From Effrenium voratum (lineage: Eukaryota > Sar > Dinophyceae > Suessiales > Symbiodiniaceae), in the NCBI GenBank assembly GCA_963377175.1, contig CAUJNA010001035.1, forward strand, positions 218,918 through 282,917: a stretch of 64,000 bases of DNA, written 5' to 3'. Made by a program: the position numbers and the translations under genes. Of the stretch, positions 1-57,744 are shown piece by piece; positions within the stretch are counted from its first letter, which is position 1, and every line of letters starts with the position of its first letter. Below the pieces are notes generated by a model. The model was given only the letters and a program-made list of their open reading frames with translations, was not told the DNA's origin and ran no database searches.

Positions 1-1080
1 ACCTATCTAACCATCTCTATTCGTCTCTCGAGCTACCTACCTATCTACTTGTCTGTCTCTGTCTCTCTATCTATCTAGCTCTCTATCTATTTATCTATCT
101 ATCTATCAACCTATCCTTTCATCTAGCGATCTGTCTAATCGATTTGTCTATCTATCTGTCTAGCCACCTGCCCACCAATTTATCTATTTGCCTGCGTGCT
201 TTTTTCTATCTATCGATACGTCCCTATGTATCTGCCTACTTGTCTTTCTGTCTACTGTCTGTCTATATTTCTCTGCTAATCTGTCTGTTTATCTATAGAT
301 CTACCCATCTCTGTCCATCTATCTATCCATGTCTATCTATGTAGCTATCGATTTCTATCTCTCCATCCCTGCATCTATCTATCGATCTTTATCTCTATCT
401 CTAGCCAACTATCTCTACTTATCTACCTACTGCCATCGACGTATCTATCTATCCACTTGTCTATCTCTTTACCTATACGTTTGTCTGCCTCTATTTGTCT
501 AAATCTCTCTCTACCCATCTATCTACCTACCTACCTATTCGCTTGTCTATATTTTTGTCTACCCCTCCGTCTTTGCACTTATCTATCTATCTTTGTATCT
601 TCTCTATCTATCTTTTCTGCCTACCTACCAATTTTTCTATCTATCTCCCTCTCTCCCTAAGCGTCGCTGGGAGGGAGGTACGCCTGGAGGGGCTATCCCC
701 GTCCTTAGCACCACCACCACCACCTTTGATTCTATCTAATCTATCGATATATCTATCTACCTATCTCTGTATCTACCTGCCTGCGTACCTGTTTCTCCAT
801 CCATCTTTTATCTATCTCTATCTGTGCTTATTTATTTTTCTATCTTTCGATCTATCTAACTATCTCTATCTATCTACCCATCTACCTATCTGATATATTT
901 GTGTATCTACCTATTATGCATCTCCCTCTCTCTCTCTCTCTCTCTCCCTCTCCCCTCTCTCTCTCTCCCTCTCGATCTCTCGATCTCTCTCTCTCTCTCT
1001 CTCTCTCCCCCTCTGCCTATCGACCTCCATGTATCTATCTATCTATCCATCCAACTATCTATCCATCCATCTGTCTACCT
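1..1080. repeat. Diverged CTAT/TCTG tetranucleotide satellite with CT tract
   Basis: Almost the whole stretch is degenerate CTAT, TCTG and CCTA tetranucleotides, on the left edge of the window, so the array probably continues outside. Positions 660-729 interrupt it with unrelated GC-richer sequence including a CAC triplet run, and 921-1012 is a nearly pure CT dinucleotide tract. Long open frames here are Ser/Leu/Tyr-rich artefacts of the repeat and not genes. Confidence 0.95.
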
Positions 1081-1082
1081 GC

Positions 1083-1290
1083 CACGAAATCGGTACTACA
1101 CCTTGCGAAAGCACTGCGCCTGTCACGAAATCTGCAGTTGACCCCGCGATACCTTGCTAAAGTGCTGCGCGTGCAACGAAATCTGTACTTGCCCTCGTGA
1201 AAGTGCTGCGCCTGCAACGAAATCCACCAAAGCGCCGCGCTGCCACGCAAAGCTGACGTCGTGAAAAGCATGCGCGCCCGTGCCATGGCC
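1083..1290. repeat. Degenerate ~42 bp tandem repeat
   Basis: The motif ACGAAATC followed by a segment ending in AAAGTGCTGCGCCTGCA recurs about four times (near 1085, 1124, 1178 and 1218). Spacing is irregular around 40-50 bp. It directly follows the CTAT satellite. No coding function is apparent. Confidence 0.7.
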
Positions 1291-2873
1291 CGGGATTCGA
1301 GACCGTTCCGCGCCCGTTCTGACCCCGTCGTCCGTCAGGCGTCGCGAGACAGGTAACTTTCAGCCCGCACTCTGTTTCGCGATTTCTCTTCCCTCGCCAC
1401 ACGGGCCTCGCCCTTCATTCTTTCTTAATCTCATCTGTGCGCAAGACTGCCTTTCAATCAGTATCGCAGGAGTCCTTCTAAACTTCCGTTGATGATTTCT
1501 ACATTGTTCGAACAAGTCTACAGGTTCAAATAATGTTATTCTCTCAAGGTATGCTTGCTTGGTGTGTAAATATGTATACAATGATATTCACATATTGTGA
1601 AATTGTGGCCTGCGTTTTCTCAGACACAAGCCTACCCTCCTGTATCACAATGGTGTGTCCACGCAATTAGTGCAATAAACATTTGCTTTTTTGCGGACAT
1701 TACATATTGCTCGTGCAACCTTCTAGTTTAACACGTTATATATAAATAGGTATCCGTACCAACACTAAACAATACATTCATTCAACCAATTCCTGCCGAC
1801 ACAAGTGTGATCACAATTTTCATGCAAACAAATCGGCATCCCTTTAAAAACCGGTCAAATTCCCCCATCTCCATAAACCAATCCAATCCCCCCAAAAACC
1901 GTTGAACTCAGTCAAGCTCCCCTCTAGACACCTCTCAAGTCCCCTCGAAAAAAACGGGTCCAACTCCAGTCAAATCCCCTTAGAAATCGGCAACATTTCC
2001 CGTAGAAACCAACTTTTTTTAGAAGTGCGTCTTCGCTAAGCCCACTGCCATTCTGTAGCTCTCTGCGGCTCTAGTCCTGGCCCTTGAGGCCATGTGGACA
2101 TGCGCGGACATGCGCCCACCCTCTACCTTGGAAACCAGCTCACGCGTTTCGGCGCCGACCCACCCACTCTAACAAATACAACACAAAATAAGACACTGTA
2201 AATACCTCAAAGCCAGCCAAAAGCGGACTGGCCGAGGCTGGCAACGCGGAGCGTTTACAATCATTGATTCTTGCAATGATCGTGTGCACAAGAGTGGGCT
2301 GGACGGGGGTAGTTTGTACATGTTTGGGGCGCAGCAGGGGTTGGACTCCCTCCCTATCCAAGCTTGATTCGTTTTCGACCTGCCGGTACATCCGGCCCGG
2401 ACGCAGGGCTTTTGGGGGTGGGACCTGCGAAAAGGACTTGTATTGAGCAGGCTGGTGAAAGGCACCTGGGGCACTTCTAGCAAACAGTGCTTGCTTTCGG
2501 TCAGCTACAAAAGGTATCATAACGATAACCCAATCGTTCAGCTGATATGTCGTTATTCGGATGTTGCCTGTTTGCCGAGTTATGGATACTTATCACGAAA
2601 GCTAGCTTTAGCTAGCTGAAGTTTCTCCTTGTATATGCAAGGTAAGGGGCTGAAATGCCGAAAGATGGATGCTATCTACTATTTGAGCCAAACACACGAT
2701 CTTGCCACACTTTCCCTTGGCCCCCCCTCACCGATACAAACCACAAGCAAAGCCTCTCAACGCCAGCTTTCGGGGAAGTTCATGTGTTTAAATCAAGTTT
2801 TCAATTCAATTCAGGATTGCTGCAATGACTTTAACTATCATTAAGGTTGCCGCTGGGAGGTAGAGATTGGAAA
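1291..2873. other. Non-repetitive flank, no recognisable gene
   Basis: AT-richer unique sequence. A loose recurrence of GTCAAATCCCC-like words lies at 1850-1995. Open frames on both strands at 2140-2520 mirror each other and match no family I know. This lies downstream of the last recognised transketolase exon, so it is 3' intergenic or an undetected 3' part of the gene. Confidence 0.5.
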
Positions 2874-3900
2874 CATGAAAATAATTATTTAGTGAACATT
2901 AGCAAATGAAATAGTGAATGGGAATAGTGAATTAAAACAATTGCGAATGGGAATGGTGAATGGAATAGTGAATGGACATACGCCTACATGGAACTAGGTC
3001 CAGGTAAGTTGTGCTAAAGCTTAGGCCCGTAGGCTTAGCAAAGCCAAGCGAAACAATGTTTATATGCTAAAGGGAAGCCCTCGACTCGATTGGCCCCAAG
3101 TCTGCCCAACGCAGCGCCCGCCATGCCAATTCACTAATTTTCACTAATTCCATTCACTATTTTGTTCACTAATTGTTTGCTCAAGATTGCAGTCTTTTCA
3201 AAAGGAAAAAGCAAAAAAACACTAACCTGCATTACATTTCACTAAATTTCACAAAATTTCACAAATTTCACTAAATTTCACTAAATTTCACTAAATTTCA
3301 CTAAATTTCACCAAGTCCAATTTAGTGAAAATTAGTGAAAGTTAGTGACATTTAGTGAAACTTAGCGAAATCTATGAAATTCAATGAAATTGTAGAAAGA
3401 GATTCACTAAATTTCACTAAATTTCGCAAGTCCAATTTAGTAAAAATTAGTGAAATTTCATTGAATTTCATACATTTCGCTAAATTTCGCTAAATTTCGC
3501 TAAATTTCACTAAAGTTCACTAAATTTCGCCAAGTTTCATTAATTTGATTTAGCGAAAAATAGTGAAATTTAGTGAATTGAAATAGTGAAACCTAATGAA
3601 TTTTAGAGGTTCAGTTTCCACAAACCGGCAAACTGTTGCTATTCAAATTAGTGAAATAAATTAGCGAATGCTCGCCCCGCCTGTTGGGGAAGCCGCTGGC
3701 AGGCCCTCTTATCACAAATGCAAAGACCAATTGGCTCCTTTGCTCAATTCACAAACCTGGAAACCCACATTATCAATTCACTAATTGAAATCACAAACTG
3801 CAAATCCATGTTTCCCAATTCACAATGTTGATCCACTAAATATTTCACTCACTATTTTGATTCACACACTATTTCACTATGTTTCACTCATTTAATTCAA
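2874..3900. repeat. TTTCACTAAA / TTAGTGAAA degenerate repeat field
   Basis: Short words TTCACTAAA and their complement TTTAGTGAA occur dozens of times, densest at 3225-3310 (forward) and 3310-3400 (reverse), with looser GAATAGTGAATG copies at 2890-2980. Both orientations are present, so the stretch can form extended hairpins. It has no coding potential. Confidence 0.85.
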
Positions 3901-4161
3901 AACATGTGTTTCAGTCTCTGCCTGGTCCGGCAATCTTAAAACTATCACTACTTGATACCGTTCCAAAGCATAATCGAAGCGCTGTTATGTTTTCTTCGCA
4001 CGACCAACCTCTATTCCGAATGACTCTTTCAACGGCCTTTGCTACAGCCGACTGTCAGAGGACTCCGGCCTCTACTTCGCTTGAAAAGAAAAGCAAAGCA
4101 GCACCGTCAGAGCCCAGGAAAAAACTTGTATGAACAGGCAAGGCAAGAGGACATTTGCATA

Positions 4162-49557
<45,396 letters not shown>

Positions 49558-49566
49558 GGCTCGCCC
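49558..49566 (-). promoter_or_regulatory. Candidate spliced-leader acceptor, transketolase
   Basis: GGGCTAG|GGCGAGCC-ATG: an AG|G acceptor eight bases upstream of the start. Dinoflagellate nuclear mRNAs receive a trans-spliced leader, so an acceptor just before the ATG is expected; only the sequence position supports this one. Confidence 0.35.
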
Positions 49567-49977
49567 TAGCCCATGGGCACTCTCTTTGAGCCCAAATGGC
49601 TGATCAAACCGCCATGCCAATCAGCCAAGGTCTGCGACCCATGCCTCCACCCGGCATCAGGAATAGAACCTGACTCTGGCGACTATGGATACCAATCCAC
49701 ACACATACACTGGGGCAAACATATGTTTAAAACAAATAAACACTACATGTATATGCATGTATGCCCTTTGGGCATGGGGCCTTGCAATTTGCCTTGCACC
49801 CCCCATGGAAGCCCTGGTCAAACAACTTGAGGCCTCTCACCGATTGATACTCCAACGAATAACGCCATGCAGCACGGAAAATATCAAATACCCCAGAAGC
49901 ACACAAACCACACGAACACCTAAAGGCCATCAATGCTCAATCCGGTCTCGTATGATATTTTGAATCCCGTTCCTACA

Positions 49978-50067
49978 TGGCTGTGGCTCAAAAAAACGAA
50001 ACCCTGGTTAAGTGGAAACATGGACCAAAACCTGCGTAACCCCTCCTGTTTAATTTTGAGCCACACG
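49978..50067 (+). mobile_element. ~100 bp TIR element, copy 5
   Basis: TGGCTGTGGCTCAAAAAAAC on the left and TTTTGAGCCACACG on the right; interior AACCTGCGTAACCCC is identical to copy 2 over that stretch. Located upstream of the transketolase start. Confidence 0.82.
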
Positions 50068-51603
50068 AATAACATGTTCTGCCAGAGGTTCTGGCTTCAG
50101 TGCGCATTCCCAAGTCAACTCGCTTTGTGCCGATGGCTTCACCCGCTGCAAGCTAGGCATGACAAACGCAAACACCATACCCGGACTTCCCCAAGGCGTT
50201 CCTTTCCCGGGAGGTGGACGGCCGCGTAATGAAAGCCGACAAGCACCTGCTGTACATGGAGGGCCCCACTGTACGTTACATGGAGGGCCCTCCGGCATGT
50301 GTAATCAGATTTACGCGCCCTACTGTACATGGACGGGCGGTTCCCCCTTCAGCAAGTCGCCGGCCTGCGCCGGGCATCAGTTCTTCAAGCAATGCAACTG
50401 CCAAACAGCCGGCACAATACTAATAAATTGATAAGATAAACATAAGCCATGTCTCAAAAGCCATGGTCATGTCTCACTGATGCGTTCTGTTGTCAGGGCA
50501 GGTCATGACCCGTGCCCGAAACAATACAACCCCACAAGTGAAGTTCTGCCAAAGGGCCATGTCATTTCACTGATGGGCCACGGCATCTTCGGCAAAGGAT
50601 GCAGAAATGCAAGCACGACAAACAGCTGAAGTAACCCTGAGAACCTGCGCTCGTGGTGAACGCTGGAAAATGAAACACCAACATACTCAGCGTTAACATG
50701 CTTAGCCGTCGCTCAATGGTTGGCTCAGGCGGCACCCTCCGGTCCTGGTGGGATGAAGGCTCCTGCTGCAAATGCTCAAGCCCCCTACCCTCTTCCAACA
50801 ATCATGGAAGCTGACGGAACGATTTTGGCAGGCTTTAGCAGATGACCGTCTTCTTGACAAGGCGCCTTACCCACTTCCATTACTTTGGCATCTCGAAGCG
50901 ATGAGCTAGCATGATCAACTTATTACTTATTGTCCTTCCCATGAATTGGCACCCCCAGGGCCACCAAAAAAAATACTTAACTCATGTTAACTCTAAACAA
51001 ATAGAATATCTGTATATATGTATATATAAATTTATATGCACGCTAAACTTGGAGGAGACCACGGATAATGCGCATTGCTGAGAGGAGTCGGGTGAGCCCA
51101 GAAAGCCTGACCTGGAGGCAAGGCTTCTAGCAAAACTATCCTTTGCCAAGCTGAAGGAATTCAACACATCGTCAACGTGCAGCTTTTCAATCGGGGTGAA
51201 ACATCATGGCACGTTTCATCAAAATGGTCCATGGCAAATGGTCAAGAAGGCGCTGAGACTGGCAACAACAACATTTCACACGAGCGAGGCGCTAGTTAGC
51301 CAACAGGGCCATCCGCAGCAAGCTCCCTTCAAAGCTCAGCCCCACCAATACCCACGCCAATTGCCGACACGCTTACAGCCTCCACAAGCCCACCAGCACT
51401 CAATGGCCAAGAATTGATTTTGCTCGCTGATTGGCCCCTGAGCCCACGTTCCTCCGCATCTTCCGGTGTCAGGGCAGGTTCCTGTCATGCAAAAACTCTG
51501 CAGGTGGGACCTTTACATGCTTCACACAAGCATGTTCTAAACACGGCAACTATACAAAGATTAATGCACATATATCTAAATATAGTATGTATGAATGTAT
51601 GAT
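50068..51603. other. Intergenic stretch, nothing recognised
   Basis: Contains a short direct repeat around 50255-50300 (ACATGGAGGGCCC twice). Open frames near 50160-50430 match nothing known. Confidence 0.5.
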
Positions 51604-51875
51604 TACGTATGATTATGTATGATTATGTATGATTATGTATGTTTGTATGTATGGTTATGTATGTATGTATGTATGTATGTATGTATGTATGTATGTATGT
51701 ATGTATGTATGTATGTATGTATGTATGTATGTATGTATGTATGTATGTATGTATGTATGTATGTATGTATGTATGTATGTATGTATGTATGTATGTATGT
51801 ATGTATGTATGTATGTATGTATGTATGTATGTATGTATGTATGTATGTATGTATGTATGTATGTATGTATGTATG

Positions 51876-51906
<31 letters not shown>

Positions 51907-52032
51907 TGTATGTATGTAATGTAATGTAATGTAATGTAATGTAATGTAATGTAATGTAATGTAATGTAATGTAATGTAATGTAATGTAATGTAATGTAAT
52001 GTAATGTATGTATGTACGTATGTATGTACGTA
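51604..52032. repeat. ATGT tetranucleotide satellite changing to AATGT
   Basis: GATT/ATGT mixed units to 51656, pure (ATGT)n to about 51904, then pure (AATGT)n pentanucleotides to about 52005, then ATGT/ACGT variants. Tyr/Val/Cys/Met and Ile/His/Thr frames here are artefacts. Confidence 0.98.
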
Positions 52033-55000
52033 TGAATGTGCCCAACCACTATAAGCAATTATTTTCCCATAGGGCTGATATTCTATCAACAAATGCTGGA
52101 ACAGTCGAGATGGCCCCACATTGTCACATCCACAGAAGTGCCGCATGTGAATAACTAGAGTTTCGCTGCGTGGTGGGTGCATGTGTTCTTGCAACGTGTG
52201 CAACAAAAACCGCAAGGAGTTACCCAACAAATCCCACCCAATCATTTTTTGGGCCTCCCCAAAAGCCCCCTGATTAAAGGTACCCTGTACAGTCCCCAAG
52301 CCAAAAACCCGCCAGAAAGGTTTCCTGATTTCTTAGTATTTGCTCAGTCTGCGCCTCAAGTTTTCACAAAAAATGCTCTGCTCAACAATGTCTTTTCTCT
52401 TAAGCCGGTTTAAAATGACAAGGTGTTCCAGCTCACCAAGGGGATCCCCTTTGGGCTCAAAACCAAACAGATGTTGAGATTTGACAATTTAAGTCCTGAA
52501 GAAGGGGCCAAGAATGCAAGGACCGAAGAGGTTCTCCAGGTTCCTGTGTCCCGCTCATTTGGCTGGAAAGTAAAAGGACGATGACCGAATGGGCCCCAGA
52601 TTAATCATCCTCCCAAAAATGCGAACCTTGACAACCTTGAACTCACTTGCGCAAAATGAAACGGAAACCAGAGATTATCGTCTTGGGGTTGTTGCGAGCA
52701 AACCTTAGCCCAACTTTTGAAACAAGGTGATGCATCATTCTGGACATCTGAAGCAAACAAGTAGAGGAAAAGGGACCCTCATTGTGGACAGGAAAGCGCA
52801 GGCCAATCATTTGAAGGCCCTCTACTTTTGCCAGAAAAGAGGTCAGGGACAACAACAAAGCGGCAACCTGACTGGCTCACACCCTGCCTGGCGCTTTCGG
52901 CACACGAAAAGCCTCGAGCACAGGGGAAAAATGCTGTTGGCGAGAACGGTGCGGCTTTCCAGGCATGCGGGGCATGTCGGTGGTGCCTTGGTTTCCCCAC
53001 TTGCTCTAAAGCATGGCCAGTGGACAATGACGTTGGCTTTGACAATCCCACCATATTCCTTTGGTGGTTGGTGCAGTTGATGAGGTCTGAGCAAGAATGT
53101 GAAAAGGTGGAAACAGATGATTTGTAAACCACTGGGGCAAGTTAATCATGGAACACTTATGCTAAGACTCGAGGCAAGCAAGCTTCATCGTAGGCGAGGT
53201 CGCTATACCAAAGGATTGCAAGGGCTTTCGCTGCCAAACGTCTTCGGGGAGCAGCTGCGTCAAACAAAGCCAATCAAGATCACAATAAGCCAACAACAGC
53301 TAACATCAACATGCGAAACCATACTTACAACAGGTGGCAGCATGCAATGCATGGCTGTATTCTCGCTGACCAGTGGAATATTCGTAGCCTACACCCTACA
53401 AGGATGGCATCTTTGTGCACCAGGCTCTCATGGCGGCATGGTGCATCAGCACAGATCTGCCCGCAGAGCCCGGGCAATGCTAGCCCTCCGGCCACTCGAA
53501 CCCTGACTCTTTGAGTCAAGGGCACCTGCGGAAGACAGGGCTGGAGGAAGCAAGCAAGAAATGCTGGCGCTTCCCCCTATGCACCAGCTTGAGGCTGAGG
53601 CTTGGCTTGCCTACAACGTCAGGAACTAAAAGGAAAAACACCTTCTTCTAGTCTGGGACAACGGAGCTGATACAGCCTGAGGTGGCATGGACCCTTTGCA
53701 GCCTCCGCCTCTCGCACCAATAAACTTCGCCCAGGCCCATAGCCCTTCCGGGTGAAATGGCTTGTGTTGCCGGCATCTTGTGGCCGGCACGGCACAAGTA
53801 TCCACACCCTGCCTTGCCAACCTGCTCAACGCGAGCTATGTTTCACGGTTCCTGATTCACCCAAAGGAGCTTTGGCCACACAGCAACTGATACCCATGGT
53901 TGGGTGCGACAAGCAACTCCTGAACTGCGGATGCTGGGTATGCCCACCTGGTCCAAACGAGTGCTGCTACAAAAGTCAGGGGCCATGCCCGCTGGTCTTA
54001 GACTTTTGACTAGACGTGCGCAACTGAGAAGCCGAAGGCTGTTCGATGCAGGCTGGTAGGCAGTTTCATTTGCCTTGCAACGCCTGCAAGTCACGCCCTC
54101 GCCTTGAATCACCATCTCGGTTCGTTGGCAACCTGGTAAAGCACAACATATTCACCTATTCAACCCAGGAGCTGATCACACAAGGATCATAAAGTGATAC
54201 AAACAACTTACATGTACATTCCCGCTGATGGTCATCCAAGGGCCCCGTCACACCCTGTTTCGGGTGTCTGGGCTCCTTATTCAAGGTGATGTATCAGGAA
54301 ACAGGATCACCAAAGCAATCTGAAGCCCAGGCCGGCCACCAGAAAGCCCGGTGCCAGCAAGGTACTCCCGGCCACATCCTTGGCATGGTTGATCTGCGAA
54401 TCTCCAAAATGGGCGATTGACTGTGGTTCTCCTTTTAACCAGCAACCCAAAAGCCACACTCATTGCCGAAAAGAATGGAGAAAAGGGTCAGCAACCGCGA
54501 CTACATCGTAAGCAGAAAGACTTGAAGTGCTTCTCAGCTACCCTTTCCATGCGAATCCACCGCCCTTGCGTGACTCCTTATATTGAGTCCTCGTGGTATC
54601 TGGGCAGCTGTCGTACCCTGAAGCTCTGAAACTCTCAAGTCATGCTATGATGGGGCCTCAAAAAGTGCAGCGGTGTGGATGTACGGTCCACAGCGCGGGT
54701 GCACATACGGCTGTACGTATGTACGGTTTGCGCGTGTGCGCTCGCCATGAGCGCACTGTACGCGCATTGTCCGCGCACTGTACGCGTACTGCACGCACTC
54801 TACGCGCGCATCATGGCTACGTTGGCCCTGCCGTACAGGGGCGTTACTCACTCATGGAGGCCTAAAATCATGACTCTTGAATGTGGATCAGTTTCCAGCT
54901 CCTGGAGTCATACAATGGCAGCCTCCCTATGATCCATGCAATCCCTTACCTCGATGACAAATCACTTGCACTTGCTGAACAGCCTCCGAGCTTTCCGGAG

Positions 55001-55379
55001 GTCTACATTCCCTGTCCCTGAAGTGCCCCATAGCGGGCCATGGAAGTGCAAGCTCAAACGAACGGCAGGAACCGTTGGCGGAACTGCAAAACAACCTCTT
55101 CTTCGGCTTTGGGTTTGTTTCAGCTTCCCTCCAGTTGGTAGATTAGATTTGCGGGTTGGAGGCTTCCATCTGCCCTCAAGCACGAGGGGGTTAACTCCCA
55201 AACCACCAAACGAGATCTTAAGGATTTGGTTTTCAACATTCAACTGAGATGGTGGAAACTGAGTGCGGTCCTTTCACCGTGCCTGAGCCGCAAGGCCGCA
55301 AGGTTGGACCGATTGGAGAGGCATCGAGAATTCAAGTCTGCTGTCGGATTTTCGCACCTGGCACCCAGCCTCCAGTCAG
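52033..55379. other. Intergenic stretch between two minus-strand genes
   Basis: No family recognised. 54660-54830 is a CpG-rich run of GTACGCGCACTGT-like words. A Cys-rich plus-strand frame near 53860-54005 is unconvincing. Confidence 0.5.
54660..54830. repeat. Degenerate GCGCACTGTACGCG repeat
   Basis: GCGCACTGTACGCGCATTGT followed by CGCGCACTGTACGCGTACTG and related words give alternating purine-pyrimidine DNA with many CpG and palindromic TACGCG sites. Confidence 0.75.
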
Positions 55380-55528
55380 TCAAGACTCTATTTGCGCAGG
55401 CTTCTCGGTGTGAGTGCTGCTTGATTGAGATGTGGTGATACCCTCAGCTTCCGCGTCGGTTTTGTTGTCATCGTCCGTGGCATTGCCGGCTGTGGTGTTG
55501 GCATCACTGGCATTGACATCGGAGGAGC
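55380..55528 (-). CDS. PAN protein terminal exon (Asn/Asp/Thr-rich)
   Basis: After acceptor GCCCAG|G: SSDVNASDANTTAGNATDDD, NKTDAEAEGITTSQSSSTHT, EKPAQIES, stop TGA. Multiple N-x-S/T sites fit a secreted stalk. Linkage to the PAN exons is inferred from strand and proximity. Confidence 0.5.
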
Positions 55529-57704
55529 CTGGGCACAAAAAACAACTTTCAAACACACTTGTTGCAGCAGGGCAAACGCCCTTGTGCCCGACTGCGCGAA
55601 GGTTCGAAAGGGGCCTAGAAACATACAATTGGGTACTTCAACCAAATCGTGATGGTTATAGGAGTTTTGGGCCTTTACGTTCCATTGTGGTTTGGGCAAA
55701 TGTCAGCGGAACGATGTCATGCCCTACACGAGGGCATTTAGAAGCAGCACATGCCAAGCGTGTGTTCACCTTTCTGTGGCAGCCAAGCTGCTGTCTGACG
55801 AATTTGCGTCTATCGTGGGTGCTGATGTGGTAAGCCCACCTCGGTCAAGGAATGGGATTGCTTTTGCCCGGGTGGCGACCATGTGTATAGTTATGTCAAT
55901 TTTACTTTACCACGGCCTCGGAATTCGCGATCCTTGAAACAAACACATAAGTTCAGCTAGCGACAGAATGGCGCAAACCCAGGACCGTTCCAGACCATCG
56001 GCATACCGCATGTCTGTGTGCATCAGCAATTTCTCTGTGAAGTGAAGGTGCTTTATGTGGTGTTTGCGTGACATGAACCCGGAACCTGCACCACTTTTAC
56101 CAACAACCTCGTTACCACCATTTAGAGTATTCATTGACTGGCACGTTTTGCACAGGGTAATTCCAGTCGGGCAAAGGTCTGCAGCCCAGAGCTTCGTATT
56201 TGTTTGTGGGAAACAGTCCTGTGATGCCAAGTGGGTCATCCCCAGTTTCTGCACAAAGAGAATTCCTTCGGCTCACAGCCATGGAGTCAACAAACGAGCA
56301 AGTCCAATTCTGGCGAGGCGCATGGCTTGTAATGCGTAGCGCAGCCGTTCCAACTTTCCACTGGCACCAACTCCAGCTCTTCCGTGGCACAAAGCTGCTT
56401 CATGTAGCAGGCGGAGCCGCAGAAGGAGAAAGAATGGCACGACTGGTTGCCATCACAAATGGACCGGCACTCAGAAACCTCAGCTCACGTCCCTAAGTTC
56501 GAAAGTTGGCCTTCCAAAAGCTCCAACCTCCGCCCCCGGCCGCAAAGCTGAGTGGAACAAAGGCTGGGCCAAAGAAAAGCCAGTTGAGCCGTCAACGTCC
56601 TGCCTTTGTATCCTTGTGCGCTTGTGCAGCTCAAGTTTGGTTGGTTCCTGTAAATGCTGAAAAGACATGGAGGCGGGAATGGACCAATATTCGGTGAACT
56701 GTTGTGTGAATGTCCCAGCTCAAAACACCTGTGCAGGGTAATGACCGTCCACAAAGCCCAAGGTCCTTTTACTTCTACGTAAAGCTTGGCCGTGCGAGCC
56801 TATGCAGCCCAAAGATTGAGACAAACCGGCAACCAGCCCACCAATAATTTGATGTTCTTTTGCGATAGGGCTTTGCGCACTGGTCAGGTCGCCATGACAT
56901 GTTTGATCCGCGGAGCTGAGTGGGGGGACATATCCCTGCTCGCGATTCAAAACAGGCTGAATGCCACATTGCGAGCCTGCCTTTCGACACTCCTTGTCAT
57001 TTCCTCAGGAAGGCGGGGAAACGACATTCAAAATCGGAGAATCCTCAAGCTAACCGCGGCGGGTGGCTGTGTAAGTCCTGTCCGAGAAGACTCCAGGTTC
57101 CACCGGCACGCCCTCGTACAGCAAAGCCCGATCCAAAACCCGCCACGGAGAGAAGGTGGTGGTGCTGGTGGTCGTGGTGCAGGAGCAGCACCGGTAAAAT
57201 GTTCGGTACACCTCGGGTTCCGGGAACCCAGCATCAAAGGAGGATTGTTCAACCAATTTGCGAACATGGTCAAAGGGGAAGTCCAGGATCTTAGAGTATG
57301 CTCTGAGGCTTCTCTCTCAGCATTCCCCTGGAACATCTACATCTTGAAAAAGATAAGCCTAACTCCTTGGCCTAAGAATCCTGTGATGGTGAAAAGGGCC
57401 CGACGATTGTGCCGGTTGCTTGGTGCCAAGCTGATGTTGGTTCTGAATCGGGCACACGGAAAGTAAACAGCCAGCTGAGGTTGCACGTGCGGCTTTTTCA
57501 CGTAGGGACTGACGGGCGCCTTGTCTGGTTATTGGTATCACTCAGCCTCTTCGGCGGCGTGCCCCAGATATTCGGATCCAAGCGTTTTTCCATACCCCAA
57601 AGCTGCTTTTCGACCTCCAGTTCGCCCCGTTTGGGCCCAAGAACAGGTTAGGGGTCGAACCAAAGAGGGTGGTCGTATTGGCAAGGGGCTGCCAAGTGAG
57701 CCTC

Positions 57705-57744
<40 letters not shown>

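Noticed and set aside
144..1200. Ser/Leu/Tyr/Ile-rich frames at the left edge
   Set aside because: Products of the CTAT/TCTG repeat.
51619..52299. Long frames of repeated Met-Tyr-Val-Cys or His-Thr-Tyr-Ile
   Set aside because: Translations of a tetra/pentanucleotide satellite; no gene.
55388..55699. Alternative minus-strand frame at the PAN gene 3' end
   Set aside because: Overlaps the Asn/Asp/Thr-rich terminal exon, which has a proper AG|G acceptor and stop.
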